Part shown: positions 35,626 to 44,319 of the stretch, piece by piece
How the letters are laid out: the number at the start of each line of letters is the position of its first letter
Numbering within the stretch: position 1 is the stretch's first letter
NCBI RefSeq assembly: GCF_003977685.1
Contig: NZ_RYZH01000045.1
Coordinates: forward strand, 1-58,224
Direction of reading: 5' to 3'
Length of the DNA stretch: 58,224 bases
Source: Tautonia sociabilis
GTDB taxonomy: Bacteria > Planctomycetota > Planctomycetia > Isosphaerales > Isosphaeraceae
Notes under the pieces: model-generated
The model's input: the letters and a program-made list of their open reading frames with translations, nothing else
The model's database searches: none
Told to the model about the DNA's origin: nothing
Translations under genes and position numbers: made by a program

Positions 35626-36672
35626 ATGGACGGGTCTCGAGGCGCCGTCGGCGTGCGGAGGCGGCAATTCATCGGGGTCGCCCCGGCGATCCTCGGGGCG
35701 CTGCTGCTCAGCGGCCGGTCCCGGGCGGCCGAGGGAGAGGACTGGGTCGAGGCCGTCTTCCCCGACCGCAGCCACGACTTCGGCACCGTGGCCCGCGGCT
35801 CGATCCTCCGCCACCGGTTCCGAATCACCAACCGGACCAACCGCGAGGTGAACATCACCGGGTACAAGCCCAAGTGCGGCTGCACCGACATTACGGTCGG
35901 GGCCCAGACGATCCCCCCCGGCGCCCAGACCACCGTCGAGGCGATCTTCGACACGACCCGGTATCACGGCTTCAAGTCCTCGGGGCTGACCCTCACCATC
36001 GACCGGCCCGCGCTGCGGTCCATCGACTACCAGCTCACCGCCTACATTCAGGATGAGCTGGTCGTCGAGCCTGGCGTGATCGACTTCGGCGAGGTCCGCC
36101 GAGGCGAGCCGGCGGAACGGGTCGTCACGCTTCGCTACCTCGGCGGCCGGCGAGACTGGCGAGTGACCGACATGAGGCATGAGAACTCCGCCCTCTCGGC
36201 CGAGCTGTACGAGGCCTCCCGCACCGACGCCGAGGTCCGCTACCGCCTGGTCGCCGCGCTCGACCCCGATCGTCTGGAGAATGGCCACTACCGCGACGAG
36301 ATCACCCTGAAGACCAGCGACCCGGAGCGGCCCTCGTTGCCGATCTCCGTGGCCGCCAAGGTCGTCTCCGACATCACCGTCTCCCCCTCGGTGCTCAACC
36401 TCGGCACGCTGAAACCCGGACAATCGGCCGAGCGGATCGTCCTGATCAAGGGCTCCCAGCCGTTCCGAATCACCGGCACCCGGGCGGTCGAGGGGAGCAT
36501 CGCGCCGGCCGGCGCCCCCTCCGATGCCAGCAAGCGGATCCATCAGGTGAAGGTCGCCATCCAGGCGCCGTCCTCGGCCCGGGGCGGGTATCATGCGATC
36601 CTCGAGATCACGACGGACCGCCCCGACGAGCCCCCCGCCCGGCTGACGGCGTTCGCGACCGTCGTGCCCTGA
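35626..36672 (+). CDS. DUF1573 domain-containing secreted protein
   Basis: 348 residues. A Tat/Sec-like leader (RRRQFIGVAPAILGALLLSG, residues 12-31) is followed by DUF1573: DFGTVARGS, then FRITNRT and the conserved KCGCTD. Two further related Ig-like repeats begin at VIDFGEVRRGE and VLNLGTLKPGQ, so the protein is three ASH/Ig-like modules in tandem. Its role is unknown; the family is presumed periplasmic. ATG 35626 is selected by CAGGAGGG immediately upstream; a frame from 35545 is rejected as the leader is less plausible. A glycosyltransferase gene follows after 81 bases. Confidence 0.85.
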   Translation: MDGSRGAVGVRRRQFIGVAPAILGALLLSGRSRAAEGEDWVEAVFPDRSHDFGTVARGSILRHRFRITNRTNREVNITGYKPKCGCTDITVGAQTIPPGAQTTVEAIFDTTRYHGFKSSGLTLTIDRPALRSIDYQLTAYIQDELVVEPGVIDFGEVRRGEPAERVVTLRYLGGRRDWRVTDMRHENSALSAELYEASRTDAEVRYRLVAALDPDRLENGHYRDEITLKTSDPERPSLPISVAAKVVSDITVSPSVLNLGTLKPGQSAERIVLIKGSQPFRITGTRAVEGSIAPAGAPSDASKRIHQVKVAIQAPSSARGGYHAILEITTDRPDEPPARLTAFATVVP

Positions 36673-36753
36673 GTACCGGCCCCGACCGGCCGGTCCCCCG
36701 ATCGGGCCGGGGGTGTCCGGGTCGATCGCGGAGCGATCACGGAGGATGCATCA

Positions 36754-37989
36754 ATGACCCTGGTCCGATCGCCCCGGCCGGTCGCCGCGACGCCAACGGA
36801 GGGGAGCCGGCTGTCGCTGGTCGTGGCCGACGCGAACTGGTACTCCACCGAGAACCTCTTCCGGGAGCTCGATCGGCCGGGCGTTCACACCCTGCTGCTG
36901 CACTGCAGCGACTTCGCCAACGCCTACCACGCCGGAGGGCCGATCGGCCGCTGGTGGGACCGACGGCCCCGCCGGGACGGCCCCGGCCTCTGGAGCCGTC
37001 GCCTCGTCCTCCCCCCCGGCTGGATGAAGCGTTATCCTCGCCTCGGCATGCGTCCCATCCGCCGGGCGATCGACCGCTGGCGCCTCCGCTTGGGAGACGA
37101 CGCTCCGCTCGCCCTCGTGATGACCTACCCCTACTACCGACACCTCCGGGACCTGCTCCGCCCGGATGTCTCCATCTACCTGAACCTCGACGACTACACC
37201 CACTACTGGCCCTCCCGAGCGGCCGAGGTCGAGCGTCTGGAGCGTCGGCTCGTCGCCGAGGCCGACCTGACCGCCTGCGTGGCGAAGGTCCGCGCCGACC
37301 AGCTCCGGGAGCAGGTCCCGGAGGCGTCGGCTCGCATCCGGCACCTGCCGCACGGCACTCCGGCGGTCTTCCTCGCCGACTCGCCCTCGGGGGAGCCGGC
37401 CCCCGCCCCTGCGGACCTCGCCCACTTGCCCCGGCCGCTGCTGGGCTATGTCGGCGGGCTGGAGGGGAGGCTCGACTGGCCCTTGCTCAACCGAGTCGCG
37501 GAGCAGTTCCCCGACGCCTCGCTCGTGCTCGTCGGCCGGCTGCCGCGGTCGGGCCGGGGCCGGTGGCTCGACGACGCCCGACGCTGCCTGGCCCGGCCCA
37601 ACGTGCACGCCGTCGGGTTCCGGCCTCAGGAGCGCCTGGGCTGCTATATCCGGTCGTTCGACGCCTGCCTGATCCCCTACGACGTCACCCACCCCTTCAA
37701 CCGCTGCTGCTGCCCGACCAAGATCATGGACTACATGGGCAGCGGCCGCCCGATCGTCTCCACCGACCTGCCCGAGTGCCGGCTCTACGACGGCCTGATC
37801 GACGTGGCCGCCGACCTCGACGACTTCCTCGGCACCCTCGCCTCCCTCCGCTTCGCCCGCTTCGACGACGGCCGGGGACGCGACCGGCTGGCCCTGGCCC
37901 GAGCCAACTCCTGCCGGGCCGTCTCGGATCGGCTCCTCGACGCCGTCGCCCCCGCCCTGGCCGCCCCCGACGCCGATCCCCCCGCGTGA
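36754..37989 (+). CDS. GT4-like glycosyltransferase
   Basis: 411 residues with the two-lobe GT-B pattern: N-terminal Rossmann-like segment, a YLNLDDYTHYW motif near residue 145, then a C-terminal lobe with LLGYVGGLEGRLDW, ASLVLVGRLPRSG, NVHAVGFRPQE and IPYDVTHPFNRC...PTKIMDYMGSGRP IVSTDLPE. This matches TuaH/GT1-type hexose transferases of the GT4 clan. The nucleotide-sugar and acceptor are unknown; surface polysaccharide is inferred. No transmembrane helix is visible. It is flanked by DUF1573 and MFS genes on the same strand with modest gaps. Confidence 0.8.
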   Translation: MTLVRSPRPVAATPTEGSRLSLVVADANWYSTENLFRELDRPGVHTLLLHCSDFANAYHAGGPIGRWWDRRPRRDGPGLWSRRLVLPPGWMKRYPRLGMRPIRRAIDRWRLRLGDDAPLALVMTYPYYRHLRDLLRPDVSIYLNLDDYTHYWPSRAAEVERLERRLVAEADLTACVAKVRADQLREQVPEASARIRHLPHGTPAVFLADSPSGEPAPAPADLAHLPRPLLGYVGGLEGRLDWPLLNRVAEQFPDASLVLVGRLPRSGRGRWLDDARRCLARPNVHAVGFRPQERLGCYIRSFDACLIPYDVTHPFNRCCCPTKIMDYMGSGRPIVSTDLPECRLYDGLIDVAADLDDFLGTLASLRFARFDDGRGRDRLALARANSCRAVSDRLLDAVAPALAAPDADPPA

Positions 37990-38054
37990 GCCTCCCCCGG
38001 GCCGGCCTTCCCGACCCGATCGTCTGGACCGCGAGCGGGGGCCGCCCTGGGCCC

Positions 38055-38083
38055 TTGACACGGCGGGCGCCGGGCCGGAACTT
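38055..38083 (+). promoter_or_regulatory. possible promoter for the MFS transporter
   Basis: A perfect TTGACA (38055-38060) with GAACTT (38078-38083) at 17-base spacing, 70 bases before the start codon. The -10 is weak. Confidence 0.35.
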
Positions 38084-38152
38084 TGGAGGCCTCCGGTCCG
38101 TTCCTCGGCCCGAGACCGCTCACCCCGATCGCTCGCAAATCGGAACGCATTC

Positions 38153-39550
38153 ATGGGATACGACAGCTTCCTGCTCCTTGCCCAGCAGGCCGACGCCGCC
38201 GCCGGCCTCTCGCTGAGCAACTTCATCCCCTTCTCGATCCTCCATTTCCTGGAGTTCGCGATCTGGGGGGCCTGGTATGTGGTCCTGGGCAACTATCTCA
38301 ACGCCCTCGGCTTCAGCCGGCCCTCGATCGGCCGGATTTATGGCACGATGGCCATCGGCGCGATCATCTCGCCGATGATCCTGGGGACGGTGGCCGACAA
38401 GTACCTCAACACCGAGGTGGTGATCGGGCTGTCGCACCTGACCGGCGGGATCCTGCTGATCGTCATGTCCCAGATGCGCAAGCCGGGAGCGTTCTTCGCG
38501 GCGGCGCTGGCCTACGCGCTGGTCTATTCGCCGACGCTGACCCTGGTCAACTCGATCTACTTCGAGCACGCCAACGCCGACTACTTCCCCTACGTCCGGG
38601 TCTTCGGCACCATCGGCTGGATCCTCGCCGGGCTCTCGCTGAAGCTGCTCCTGAAGCCCGATCGGCCGGTCGACAACACGCCGCTGCTGCTGGCGGCGAC
38701 CCTGTCGTTCATCCTCGGGGTGTTCGCCTTCCTGCTGCCCGACACGCCCCCGAAGGCCACCGAGGCCGGGGCTCTGCCGTTCCTCCAGGCCATCGGCATG
38801 CTCGCCGAGCCCAGCTCGGCGGTCTTCTTCGGGGTCACGCTCGTCATCGCCATGGCCATGGGCATCTACTTCGCCTTCGCCGCCCTGTTCATCGAACAAC
38901 GGGCGGGGGTGAAGTCGCAGAACGTCGGCCCGATCATGACCATCGGCCAGGCGGTTGAGATCTTCTTCATGCTCTCGCTCCCCTGGTTCATCCGCGAAGT
39001 GGGCATGCCCGTCGTCCTGACCGTCGGCGTCACGGCCTGGGCGTTGCGGTTCGCCTTCTTCACCGCGGCGTCGACCGGCAAGTACTTCCCGCTGGTCCTC
39101 GCCGGAGTGGCCCTGCACGGCCTCTGCTTCGACTTCTACTTCGCCGCCGGCTTCATCCACGTCGAGAAGCTCTCCGACCCCTCCATCCGGGCCAGCGCCC
39201 AGGCCCTCTTCGGCGTTGTCGTCTACGGCCTCGGCATGTACCTCGGCACCGAGGGAGGCGGCTGGCTGAACCAGTACTTCACCCGGGAGAAGCCGGCCAG
39301 TGTGGAGGACGTGGTGGGTGCGGCCCTGGTCGACGACCCGTCGGTCACCCGCACGACCGACTGGCGATCCTTCTGGCTCATCCCCTGCATCGCCGTGTCG
39401 ATCTCCCTCGCGGCCTTCCTCGCCTCCCTCGTCCTGATCCCCCAACCCGGCCCGGACGAGGCCGCCCCGGCCGTCGCTGGCGACGACGGCGGAGCGACGG
39501 TCGAAGAGGACCCCGCCCCCGCCGCCGACGTTCCCGCCGAATCGCCCTGA
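38153..39550 (+). CDS. nucleoside:H+ symporter-type MFS transporter (NupG family)
   Basis: 465 residues with about 12 hydrophobic segments. The N-terminal half (LHFLEFAIWGAWYVVLGNYL, YGTMAIGAIISPMILG) and the RVFGTIGWILAG motif near residue 145-160 match the nucleoside:proton symporter branch (NupG/XapB). It is an inner-membrane permease likely importing nucleosides, although planctomycete members could carry other substrates. An acidic Ala/Pro-rich tail follows the last helix. Only a weak ribosome-binding site is visible before ATG 38153. The neighbouring genes give no pathway context. Confidence 0.8.
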   Translation: MGYDSFLLLAQQADAAAGLSLSNFIPFSILHFLEFAIWGAWYVVLGNYLNALGFSRPSIGRIYGTMAIGAIISPMILGTVADKYLNTEVVIGLSHLTGGILLIVMSQMRKPGAFFAAALAYALVYSPTLTLVNSIYFEHANADYFPYVRVFGTIGWILAGLSLKLLLKPDRPVDNTPLLLAATLSFILGVFAFLLPDTPPKATEAGALPFLQAIGMLAEPSSAVFFGVTLVIAMAMGIYFAFAALFIEQRAGVKSQNVGPIMTIGQAVEIFFMLSLPWFIREVGMPVVLTVGVTAWALRFAFFTAASTGKYFPLVLAGVALHGLCFDFYFAAGFIHVEKLSDPSIRASAQALFGVVVYGLGMYLGTEGGGWLNQYFTREKPASVEDVVGAALVDDPSVTRTTDWRSFWLIPCIAVSISLAAFLASLVLIPQPGPDEAAPAVAGDDGGATVEEDPAPAADVPAESP

Positions 39551-39797
39551 GTCGCCATGTCGCTTCTCCTCTCCTCGCTTCTCCCCGTCCCGTCGCCCCC
39601 CCTTGGGACGGGCAGAGCGGCCCGCGATCAATATCCCGGCGCCCGGATCGAAGACCTCTCAGAGACGCCGATCAGCCCCGTCCCCGGGGCGTCGGCCTGC
39701 CGAGACGAACGTGACGCGATCACCGGACGACGGGAGGGCCGAGGCGATGTGCCGCACGCGGCGATGCAGCACGGACGGGATTCGATTCTTGGATGAG

Positions 39798-40697
39798 ATG
39801 CCGGCCGCCCCTCCGTCCGGGCCGAAGCCGGCGTCTCCCTCCCCGGCCCCCAGGCCGTCCCGGCCGAAGCGGGAGAAGCCGGTCGGCGTGATCGCCTTCC
39901 TCGCCGTGCTCGGCATCGGGATCGCGCTGAAGTCGGGCGGCACGGCCGACTCGGTCGAGGTCCGCGAGGTCTTCGAGGATCGTGTCGAGGTCGGCGCATC
40001 CCCCCGCGTCGCGGTCGAGTCCGTCGACGGCTCCATCGAGATCGGAAGGGGTGCTCCGGGAGAGGTTTCCTACCGCGTCGAGGCCTCGGCCGACGGCCCC
40101 TCCGAGGAGGAGGCCCGCCGCTCCCTCCGCCTGATCCGCCCGGTCGTCGATCGCCTCGGCGATGCCGTCCGCGTCCGGGTCGACCGCCACGCCGCCCCCG
40201 AGGGCTGGTCCGGCCGCGCCACGATCCGGCTGAAGGTCCCCGCCGACGCCCAGGTCCGGATCCTCGCCGGCAACGGTCGCGTTCGGATCAAAGACGTCGT
40301 CGGTTCGATCGCCGCGAAGACCACCAACGGCCGGATCGAGGTCGAGGACGCCGCCGGGCCCATCGTCCTCCAGTCAACCAACGGCTCGATCCGCTGCGAG
40401 GCGACCGACGCCCTCGTCTCCGCCGAGACGTCCAACGGCGCGATCGTGTTCGAGGGCTCCCTCGCCCCCGGCTCCTCCCGCCTCATCTCCCGCAACGGTT
40501 CGGTCACCCTTCGCCTCCCCGTGGGGTCCGACGTCCGCATCGACGCCGACTCCCGCAACGGTCAGGTCGACTCCGACTTCCCCCTGGTCCGCCGCGAAGA
40601 CGACGTGGCCGCCGCCCTGGTTTCCCATTCCACCGAGCCCTCCCGCCGCGTCGCGCTGCGCACCGCCAACGGCGCGATCCGAGTGGAGGCCGACTGA
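39798..40697 (+). CDS. DUF4097-like beta-repeat membrane-anchored protein
   Basis: 299 residues from ATG 39798. A Pro-rich start precedes a single hydrophobic segment (VGVIAFLAVLGIGIAL, about residues 29-44), then Val/Gly/Asn-rich short repeats (NGRVRIKDVVGS, NGRIEVEDAAG, NGSIRCEATDA, NGAIVFEG, NGSVTLRLP, NGQVDSDF, NGAIRVEAD) typical of the DUF4097 beta-solenoid. Topology suggests a periplasmic or surface domain anchored in the inner membrane; function unknown. An alternative ATG at 39747, preceded by GGGAGGG, would add 17 residues of Cys/Arg-rich sequence and has the better ribosome-binding site; I prefer the shorter form on composition, with low certainty. Confidence 0.75.
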   Translation: MPAAPPSGPKPASPSPAPRPSRPKREKPVGVIAFLAVLGIGIALKSGGTADSVEVREVFEDRVEVGASPRVAVESVDGSIEIGRGAPGEVSYRVEASADGPSEEEARRSLRLIRPVVDRLGDAVRVRVDRHAAPEGWSGRATIRLKVPADAQVRILAGNGRVRIKDVVGSIAAKTTNGRIEVEDAAGPIVLQSTNGSIRCEATDALVSAETSNGAIVFEGSLAPGSSRLISRNGSVTLRLPVGSDVRIDADSRNGQVDSDFPLVRREDDVAAALVSHSTEPSRRVALRTANGAIRVEAD

Positions 40698-40897
40698 CCT
40701 CGGCGACGGTCGAACCGCCAGCCCCATCGCTCCCGTCCCTGCCTCGGTCGGTTCGGCATGATCCCTCCCCTCCCCGAACGCCCGCCGACCGGCGTCAGCC
40801 AGCCGCCGATGGCTCCCCCTCCCGCCTTCCCTCCCGCCCCCTCCTCGAATACAGTAGAGGCGAAGGATCTCCGGACCCGAGCGAGGTACGCGCCGCG

Positions 40898-41854
40898 ATG
40901 AAGATCGTCCTGGCCAACCCCCGAGGCTTCTGCGCGGGCGTGAACATGGCCATCGAGAGCCTGGAGCGGGCCCTGAATCTGTTTGGCCCCCCGCTTTACG
41001 TCTACCACGAGATCGTGCACAACAAGCACGTCGTCGAGCGGTTCCGAGACCGCGGCGTGGTCTTCGTGGAGGCGCTGACCGAAGTTCCCCAGGGCTCCCC
41101 GGTCCTCTACAGCGCCCATGGCGTCTCCCCTCAAATCCGAGCCGAGGCGAAAGCGCGCGGGCTCCGGGCGATCGACGCCACCTGTCCCCTGGTCACGAAG
41201 GTGCATCTGGAGGCGGTCAAGTATGCCCGGCTCGGCTACACCATCATCCTCATCGGCCACGAGGGGCACGACGAGGTGATCGGCACCATGGGGGAGGCCC
41301 CCGAGCAGATGATCCTCGTCGAGTCGGTCGAGGACGTCGAACGGCTGGAGATCAACCCCGAGAAGATCGCCTATCTCACGCAAACGACCCTGAGCGTCGA
41401 CGACGCCAACGTCATCATCGCCGCCCTGCGCAAGAAGTTCCCCCAGATCGCCAATCCTCCCAAGGATGACATCTGCTACGCGACACAGAATCGCCAGGAT
41501 GCCGTCCGCAAGCTGGCCACGAAGGCGGATCTCGTCCTCGTTCTGGGGAGCCAGAACAGCTCGAACAGCCGGAGGCTGGCCGAGCTGGCCCTCGACCTCG
41601 GCCGCCCGGCCCATTTGATCGACAGCGCCGCCGAGATCCGGGACGAGTGGTTCGACGGGGTCGATCGCGTGCTCATCACCGCCGGCGCCAGCGCCCCGGA
41701 GGATGTCGTGCAGGAGTGCATCACCCTGCTCCAGGATCGATTCGGCGCCTCGATGTGCGAGGAGACGGTCCGAGAGGAAGACGTGACCTTCCCCCTGCCC
41801 AAGTCCCTCCGAGAGCTGTTGCCCGCCTCCGCGCTGAAGGCCCCCTCCCGCTGA
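40898..41854 (+). CDS. ispH: 4-hydroxy-3-methylbut-2-enyl diphosphate reductase
   Basis: 318 residues, normal length. IspH (LytB) performs the last step of the MEP isoprenoid pathway, reducing HMBPP to IPP and DMAPP with a 4Fe-4S cluster. The three cluster cysteines are present: Cys12 (GFCAGV), Cys96 (ATCPLV) and Cys193 (DICYATQNRQ). Catalytic Glu126 sits in HEGHDEVIGT, and His41 in the YHEIVHN segment. The start ATG 40898 gives the canonical MKIVLANPRGFC beginning. A TACAGT at 40850-40855 could be a -10, with no clear -35. It is convergent with the metallophosphoesterase gene. Confidence 0.97.
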   Translation: MKIVLANPRGFCAGVNMAIESLERALNLFGPPLYVYHEIVHNKHVVERFRDRGVVFVEALTEVPQGSPVLYSAHGVSPQIRAEAKARGLRAIDATCPLVTKVHLEAVKYARLGYTIILIGHEGHDEVIGTMGEAPEQMILVESVEDVERLEINPEKIAYLTQTTLSVDDANVIIAALRKKFPQIANPPKDDICYATQNRQDAVRKLATKADLVLVLGSQNSSNSRRLAELALDLGRPAHLIDSAAEIRDEWFDGVDRVLITAGASAPEDVVQECITLLQDRFGASMCEETVREEDVTFPLPKSLRELLPASALKAPSR

Positions 41855-41900
41855 GGACCCGGTCGGGGGGGCTCGATCCCGTCCGGTCGATCCGTCCCGG

Positions 41901-42581
41901 TCACTCTGAACCCGGCCACGGGGAGACCTCCAGCAATCGGCCGCTCTCCACGTCGTGGAACGTCACCGCCATTGCCTTCAGGTCGAGCATCGCGAAGCTG
42001 CGCGAGCTTTCCACCACCGGGACCGAGACGATCGACCCCGGGTTGACCACCAGCCCTCCCGAGGCCGACCGGTACCACATCGGCCGGTGGGTGTGGCCGT
42101 GCACCAGCACGTCGGCCCCCAGGGTGGCCAGCAGCGCATCGAGGATCCGGGGAGGGTGGCTCCTGGGGGTGATGAATTCCATGTCCCCCCGGGGAGAGCC
42201 GTGGACCACGACCACGACCTTCCCCTCTCGCTCCAGCACCAGGCTCGGCTCCAGCGCCCGGAGGTCTTCCAGCGTTTCCGGAGCCGGGGTCCCTCCCCCG
42301 AACTCGTCCGGCTCGCCGGGGCCTCGCTCCAGCGCCCATCGATCGTGGTTCCCCCGAATCGAGGGGATCCGGCGATCCGTCACGAACGCCAGCACCCGGT
42401 CGGGGAAGGGGCCGTAACCCACCAGGTCCCCGGCGCAGACGATGAGGTCGGCCCCCATCACCATCAGATGGGACCAGGCCAGCTCCAGGCCGACCGGGTC
42501 GCCGTGCACATCCGAGATCAGTCCGAGTCGCGTCATGGCGGGAGGGGGAGCCTGCTGGGGAGAGCCGTCGAGGTCGGTCAC
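41901..42581 (-). CDS. metallophosphoesterase (YfcE/MJ0936-like)
   Basis: 226 residues. All metallophosphoesterase blocks are present: LISDVHGD, AGDLVGYGP, IRGNHDRW, VVVHGSPRGD and LVHGHTHRPM, so a two-metal phosphodiesterase is expected, of the YfcE/MJ0936 class acting on nucleotides or phosphodiesters in the cytosol. The GTG at 42581 overlaps the stop of the upstream PPOX-like gene as GTGA, so I place the start there; an internal ATG at 42536 (TRLGLISDV) would also give a complete domain and has no better ribosome-binding site. The coupling suggests co-expression rather than shared biochemistry. Confidence 0.85.
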   Translation of the reverse strand: MTDLDGSPQQAPPPAMTRLGLISDVHGDPVGLELAWSHLMVMGADLIVCAGDLVGYGPFPDRVLAFVTDRRIPSIRGNHDRWALERGPGEPDEFGGGTPAPETLEDLRALEPSLVLEREGKVVVVVHGSPRGDMEFITPRSHPPRILDALLATLGADVLVHGHTHRPMWYRSASGGLVVNPGSIVSVPVVESSRSFAMLDLKAMAVTFHDVESGRLLEVSPWPGSE

Positions 42582-43033
42582 CGGCCCTCGTCGATCGGCA
42601 CCTCATGGTACTCCAGCGCCCACTCCCTCATGAAGCGAACCCGTTCGGGACGGACCCGGTAGACGATCAGGCTCGGGTTGTCGATCGAGCCGAGATACCT
42701 CCGCAGCAGCGGATTGGCGTCCCAGATCTCCTGCAACAGGGCCCGGTCCTCGAGCACCTCCGCCGTGCCGGCGATCCTCACCTGATCGTGACGATCGTCC
42801 ATGTAGCACAGTTCAACATGCGGGTTGGCGGCGATCTCTCCGGTCTTGTGGTAGTCTTTCAGATTGGCGATGTCGACCGTGAAGCCGTCCGTCCGGACGG
42901 GGGAGACCGGACGCACCCGGGGCCGGTCGCCGTCGATCGTGGCGAGCATCGGGAACCTCGCGGACCGCATCACGGCCCTGGCCAGCTCGGGCAGGAGGCC
43001 CGGTTCGATCGGCTCGGGGGTGGGTCGGCTCAT
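42578..43033 (-). CDS. pyridoxamine 5'-phosphate oxidase-like FMN-binding protein
   Basis: 151 residues with the split-barrel FMN-binding fold: FPMLATIDGDRPRVRPVSP near residues 28-46, NPHVELCYMDDRHDQVRIAGTAEVLED in the middle, and a LIVYRVRPERVRF end. Short members of the PNPOx-like superfamily serve as flavin or F420 reductases or general stress proteins; true pyridoxal synthesis is unlikely given the size and divergence. It has its own promoter (43160-43188) and overlaps the metallophosphoesterase start by four bases, forming a two-gene operon. Confidence 0.85.
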   Translation of the reverse strand: MSRPTPEPIEPGLLPELARAVMRSARFPMLATIDGDRPRVRPVSPVRTDGFTVDIANLKDYHKTGEIAANPHVELCYMDDRHDQVRIAGTAEVLEDRALLQEIWDANPLLRRYLGSIDNPSLIVYRVRPERVRFMREWALEYHEVPIDEGR

Positions 43034-43377
43034 GGGATCGACTCCGGCATCGGGGCCGATCGCGCCGGGATCCGGTCCTCCCCGGCATCGACCGCCCGGC
43101 TCGGCGCGTCCGACAGCCCGAACGCCGGGCCTCGGAGCCTCCGCGCGACGACCGGCGCGACTATCCGGCCGGCGTCCGGTCGTGTCAAGGACCCGGGCCG
43201 CTGGGTCCGGCCGATCGTCTCGTCGCGCCCTTGATCGTCGCGTCCCCGGTGGGCACGGTAGAGGGTATCCGGGGCGCCGGCCTCGGCGATGATCGTCAGG
43301 CGAGGCCCCCCGGCGGCCCCCGGCCTTCCGGGGCCGATCTCAATGTCGCTGTCGTTTCCACTCCGAGGACCCTCACC
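43034..43377. other. divergent intergenic region between PPOX-like and LRR genes
   Basis: A 344-base gap holding a near-consensus minus-strand promoter. On the plus strand only a TTGATC at 43231 without a good -10 is visible. A longer open frame runs across this gap in register with the LRR gene but has no ribosome-binding site. Confidence 0.45.
43160..43188 (-). promoter_or_regulatory. near-consensus promoter for the PPOX-like/metallophosphoesterase operon
   Basis: Minus-strand perfect TTGACA (43188-43183) and GATAGT (43165-43160) 17 bases apart, about 127 bases before the start codon. Among the best promoters in the window. Confidence 0.65.
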
Positions 43378-44217
43378 ATGAGCCGACGCGTCGTGCCCGC
43401 CCTGGCGCCGCTGGCGCTCGCGACCACTCTCGGCCTCTCGACCGCCCTCGCCGCCCCCCCCGCCTCGGCCGAGGGGCCGTTCCCCGATGCGAAGCTCGAG
43501 GCCGCCGTCCGCAAGGCCCTGAAGCGAGCCCCGGACGCCGCCCTCGACGACGAGGCGCTCCGCGACCTCTACTTCCTCGAGGCCCCGGCGCAGGACATCC
43601 GCGACCTGACCGGCCTGGAACGCTGCCCGAACCTCGCCCTGATCGACCTGAAGCGGAACGCCATCGCCGACCTCTCCCCGCTCAAGGGCCTGAAGAACCT
43701 TCAGTCGCTCGATCTCTCCGGCAACCGGATCGAGGACATCGCCCCTCTCGCCAACCTGGAGAAGCTCCAATACCTGGAGCTGAGCGGCAACGCCGTCGAG
43801 TCGATCGCCCCGCTGGCGAACCTGGTCAACCTGCGGTCGCTCTACCTCTCCGGCAACCGGATCGAGGACATTAGCCCCCTCTCGGGCCTGACGCATCTCT
43901 CCTCGCTCTACCTGGACGGGAACGCGATCGCCGACCTCTCTCCTCTGAGGGAGGTGGCTCGGATCTCGACCCTTGACCTGCGCGACAACCGGATCGAGGA
44001 TCTCTCGCCGCTCGCCTCCCAGACCGACCTGAGGATGCTCTTCCTCCAGGGGAACCCGGTCGATGACCTCTCGCCGCTCATCTCCTGGGCGGCCGAGGAC
44101 GCCGCCGGCCCGAAGCGGTTCGCCCCGTATCTGGAGCTGTACCTCGGGTCGCTGAAGGTTCCCGAGGAGCAGCTGGCGAAGCTGGAAGAAGCCGGCGTTC
44201 GCATCCATCGCGGTTGA
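43378..44217 (+). CDS. secreted leucine-rich-repeat protein (internalin-like)
   Basis: 279 residues with a signal peptide (about 1-31, ending ASA). After a ~60-residue cap, seven tandem 22-residue leucine-rich repeats follow the pattern LxxLxLxxNxIxDIxPL (for example LQSLDLSGNRIEDIAPL, LSSLYLDGNAIADLSPL). The family mediates protein-protein binding; in planctomycetes such short secreted LRR proteins are common and of unknown target. ATG 43378 follows GAGGA at 8 bases; the upstream frame extension is rejected. It is followed after about 100 bases, containing a stable compound hairpin, by the FG-GAP/ASPIC gene. Confidence 0.9.
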   Translation: MSRRVVPALAPLALATTLGLSTALAAPPASAEGPFPDAKLEAAVRKALKRAPDAALDDEALRDLYFLEAPAQDIRDLTGLERCPNLALIDLKRNAIADLSPLKGLKNLQSLDLSGNRIEDIAPLANLEKLQYLELSGNAVESIAPLANLVNLRSLYLSGNRIEDISPLSGLTHLSSLYLDGNAIADLSPLREVARISTLDLRDNRIEDLSPLASQTDLRMLFLQGNPVDDLSPLISWAAEDAAGPKRFAPYLELYLGSLKVPEEQLAKLEEAGVRIHRG

Positions 44218-44229
44218 TGAGGTTCCGGC

Positions 44230-44283
44230 GGTCCCCCCGCCCCCGGCGGCGGCTCCAACGCCGCCGGGGAGGGCCGGGGGACC
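44230..44283. other. compound GC hairpin between LRR and FG-GAP genes
   Basis: An inner 11-base-pair stem (44241-44251 with 44259-44269) is enclosed by an outer 8-base-pair stem (44230-44237 with 44276-44283). No U-tract follows, so a processing or stability element or a Rho-independent-like pause is as plausible as termination. Confidence 0.5.
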
Positions 44284-44319
44284 GGGGAGGATCGGCACCA
44301 GGACCGGGGGCTCGGCATC

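Noticed and set aside
39557..39796. 79-codon frame before the DUF4097 gene
   Set aside because: Third-position GC is well below that of neighbouring genes, and the product has no recognisable features, although it ends one base before the chosen start codon.
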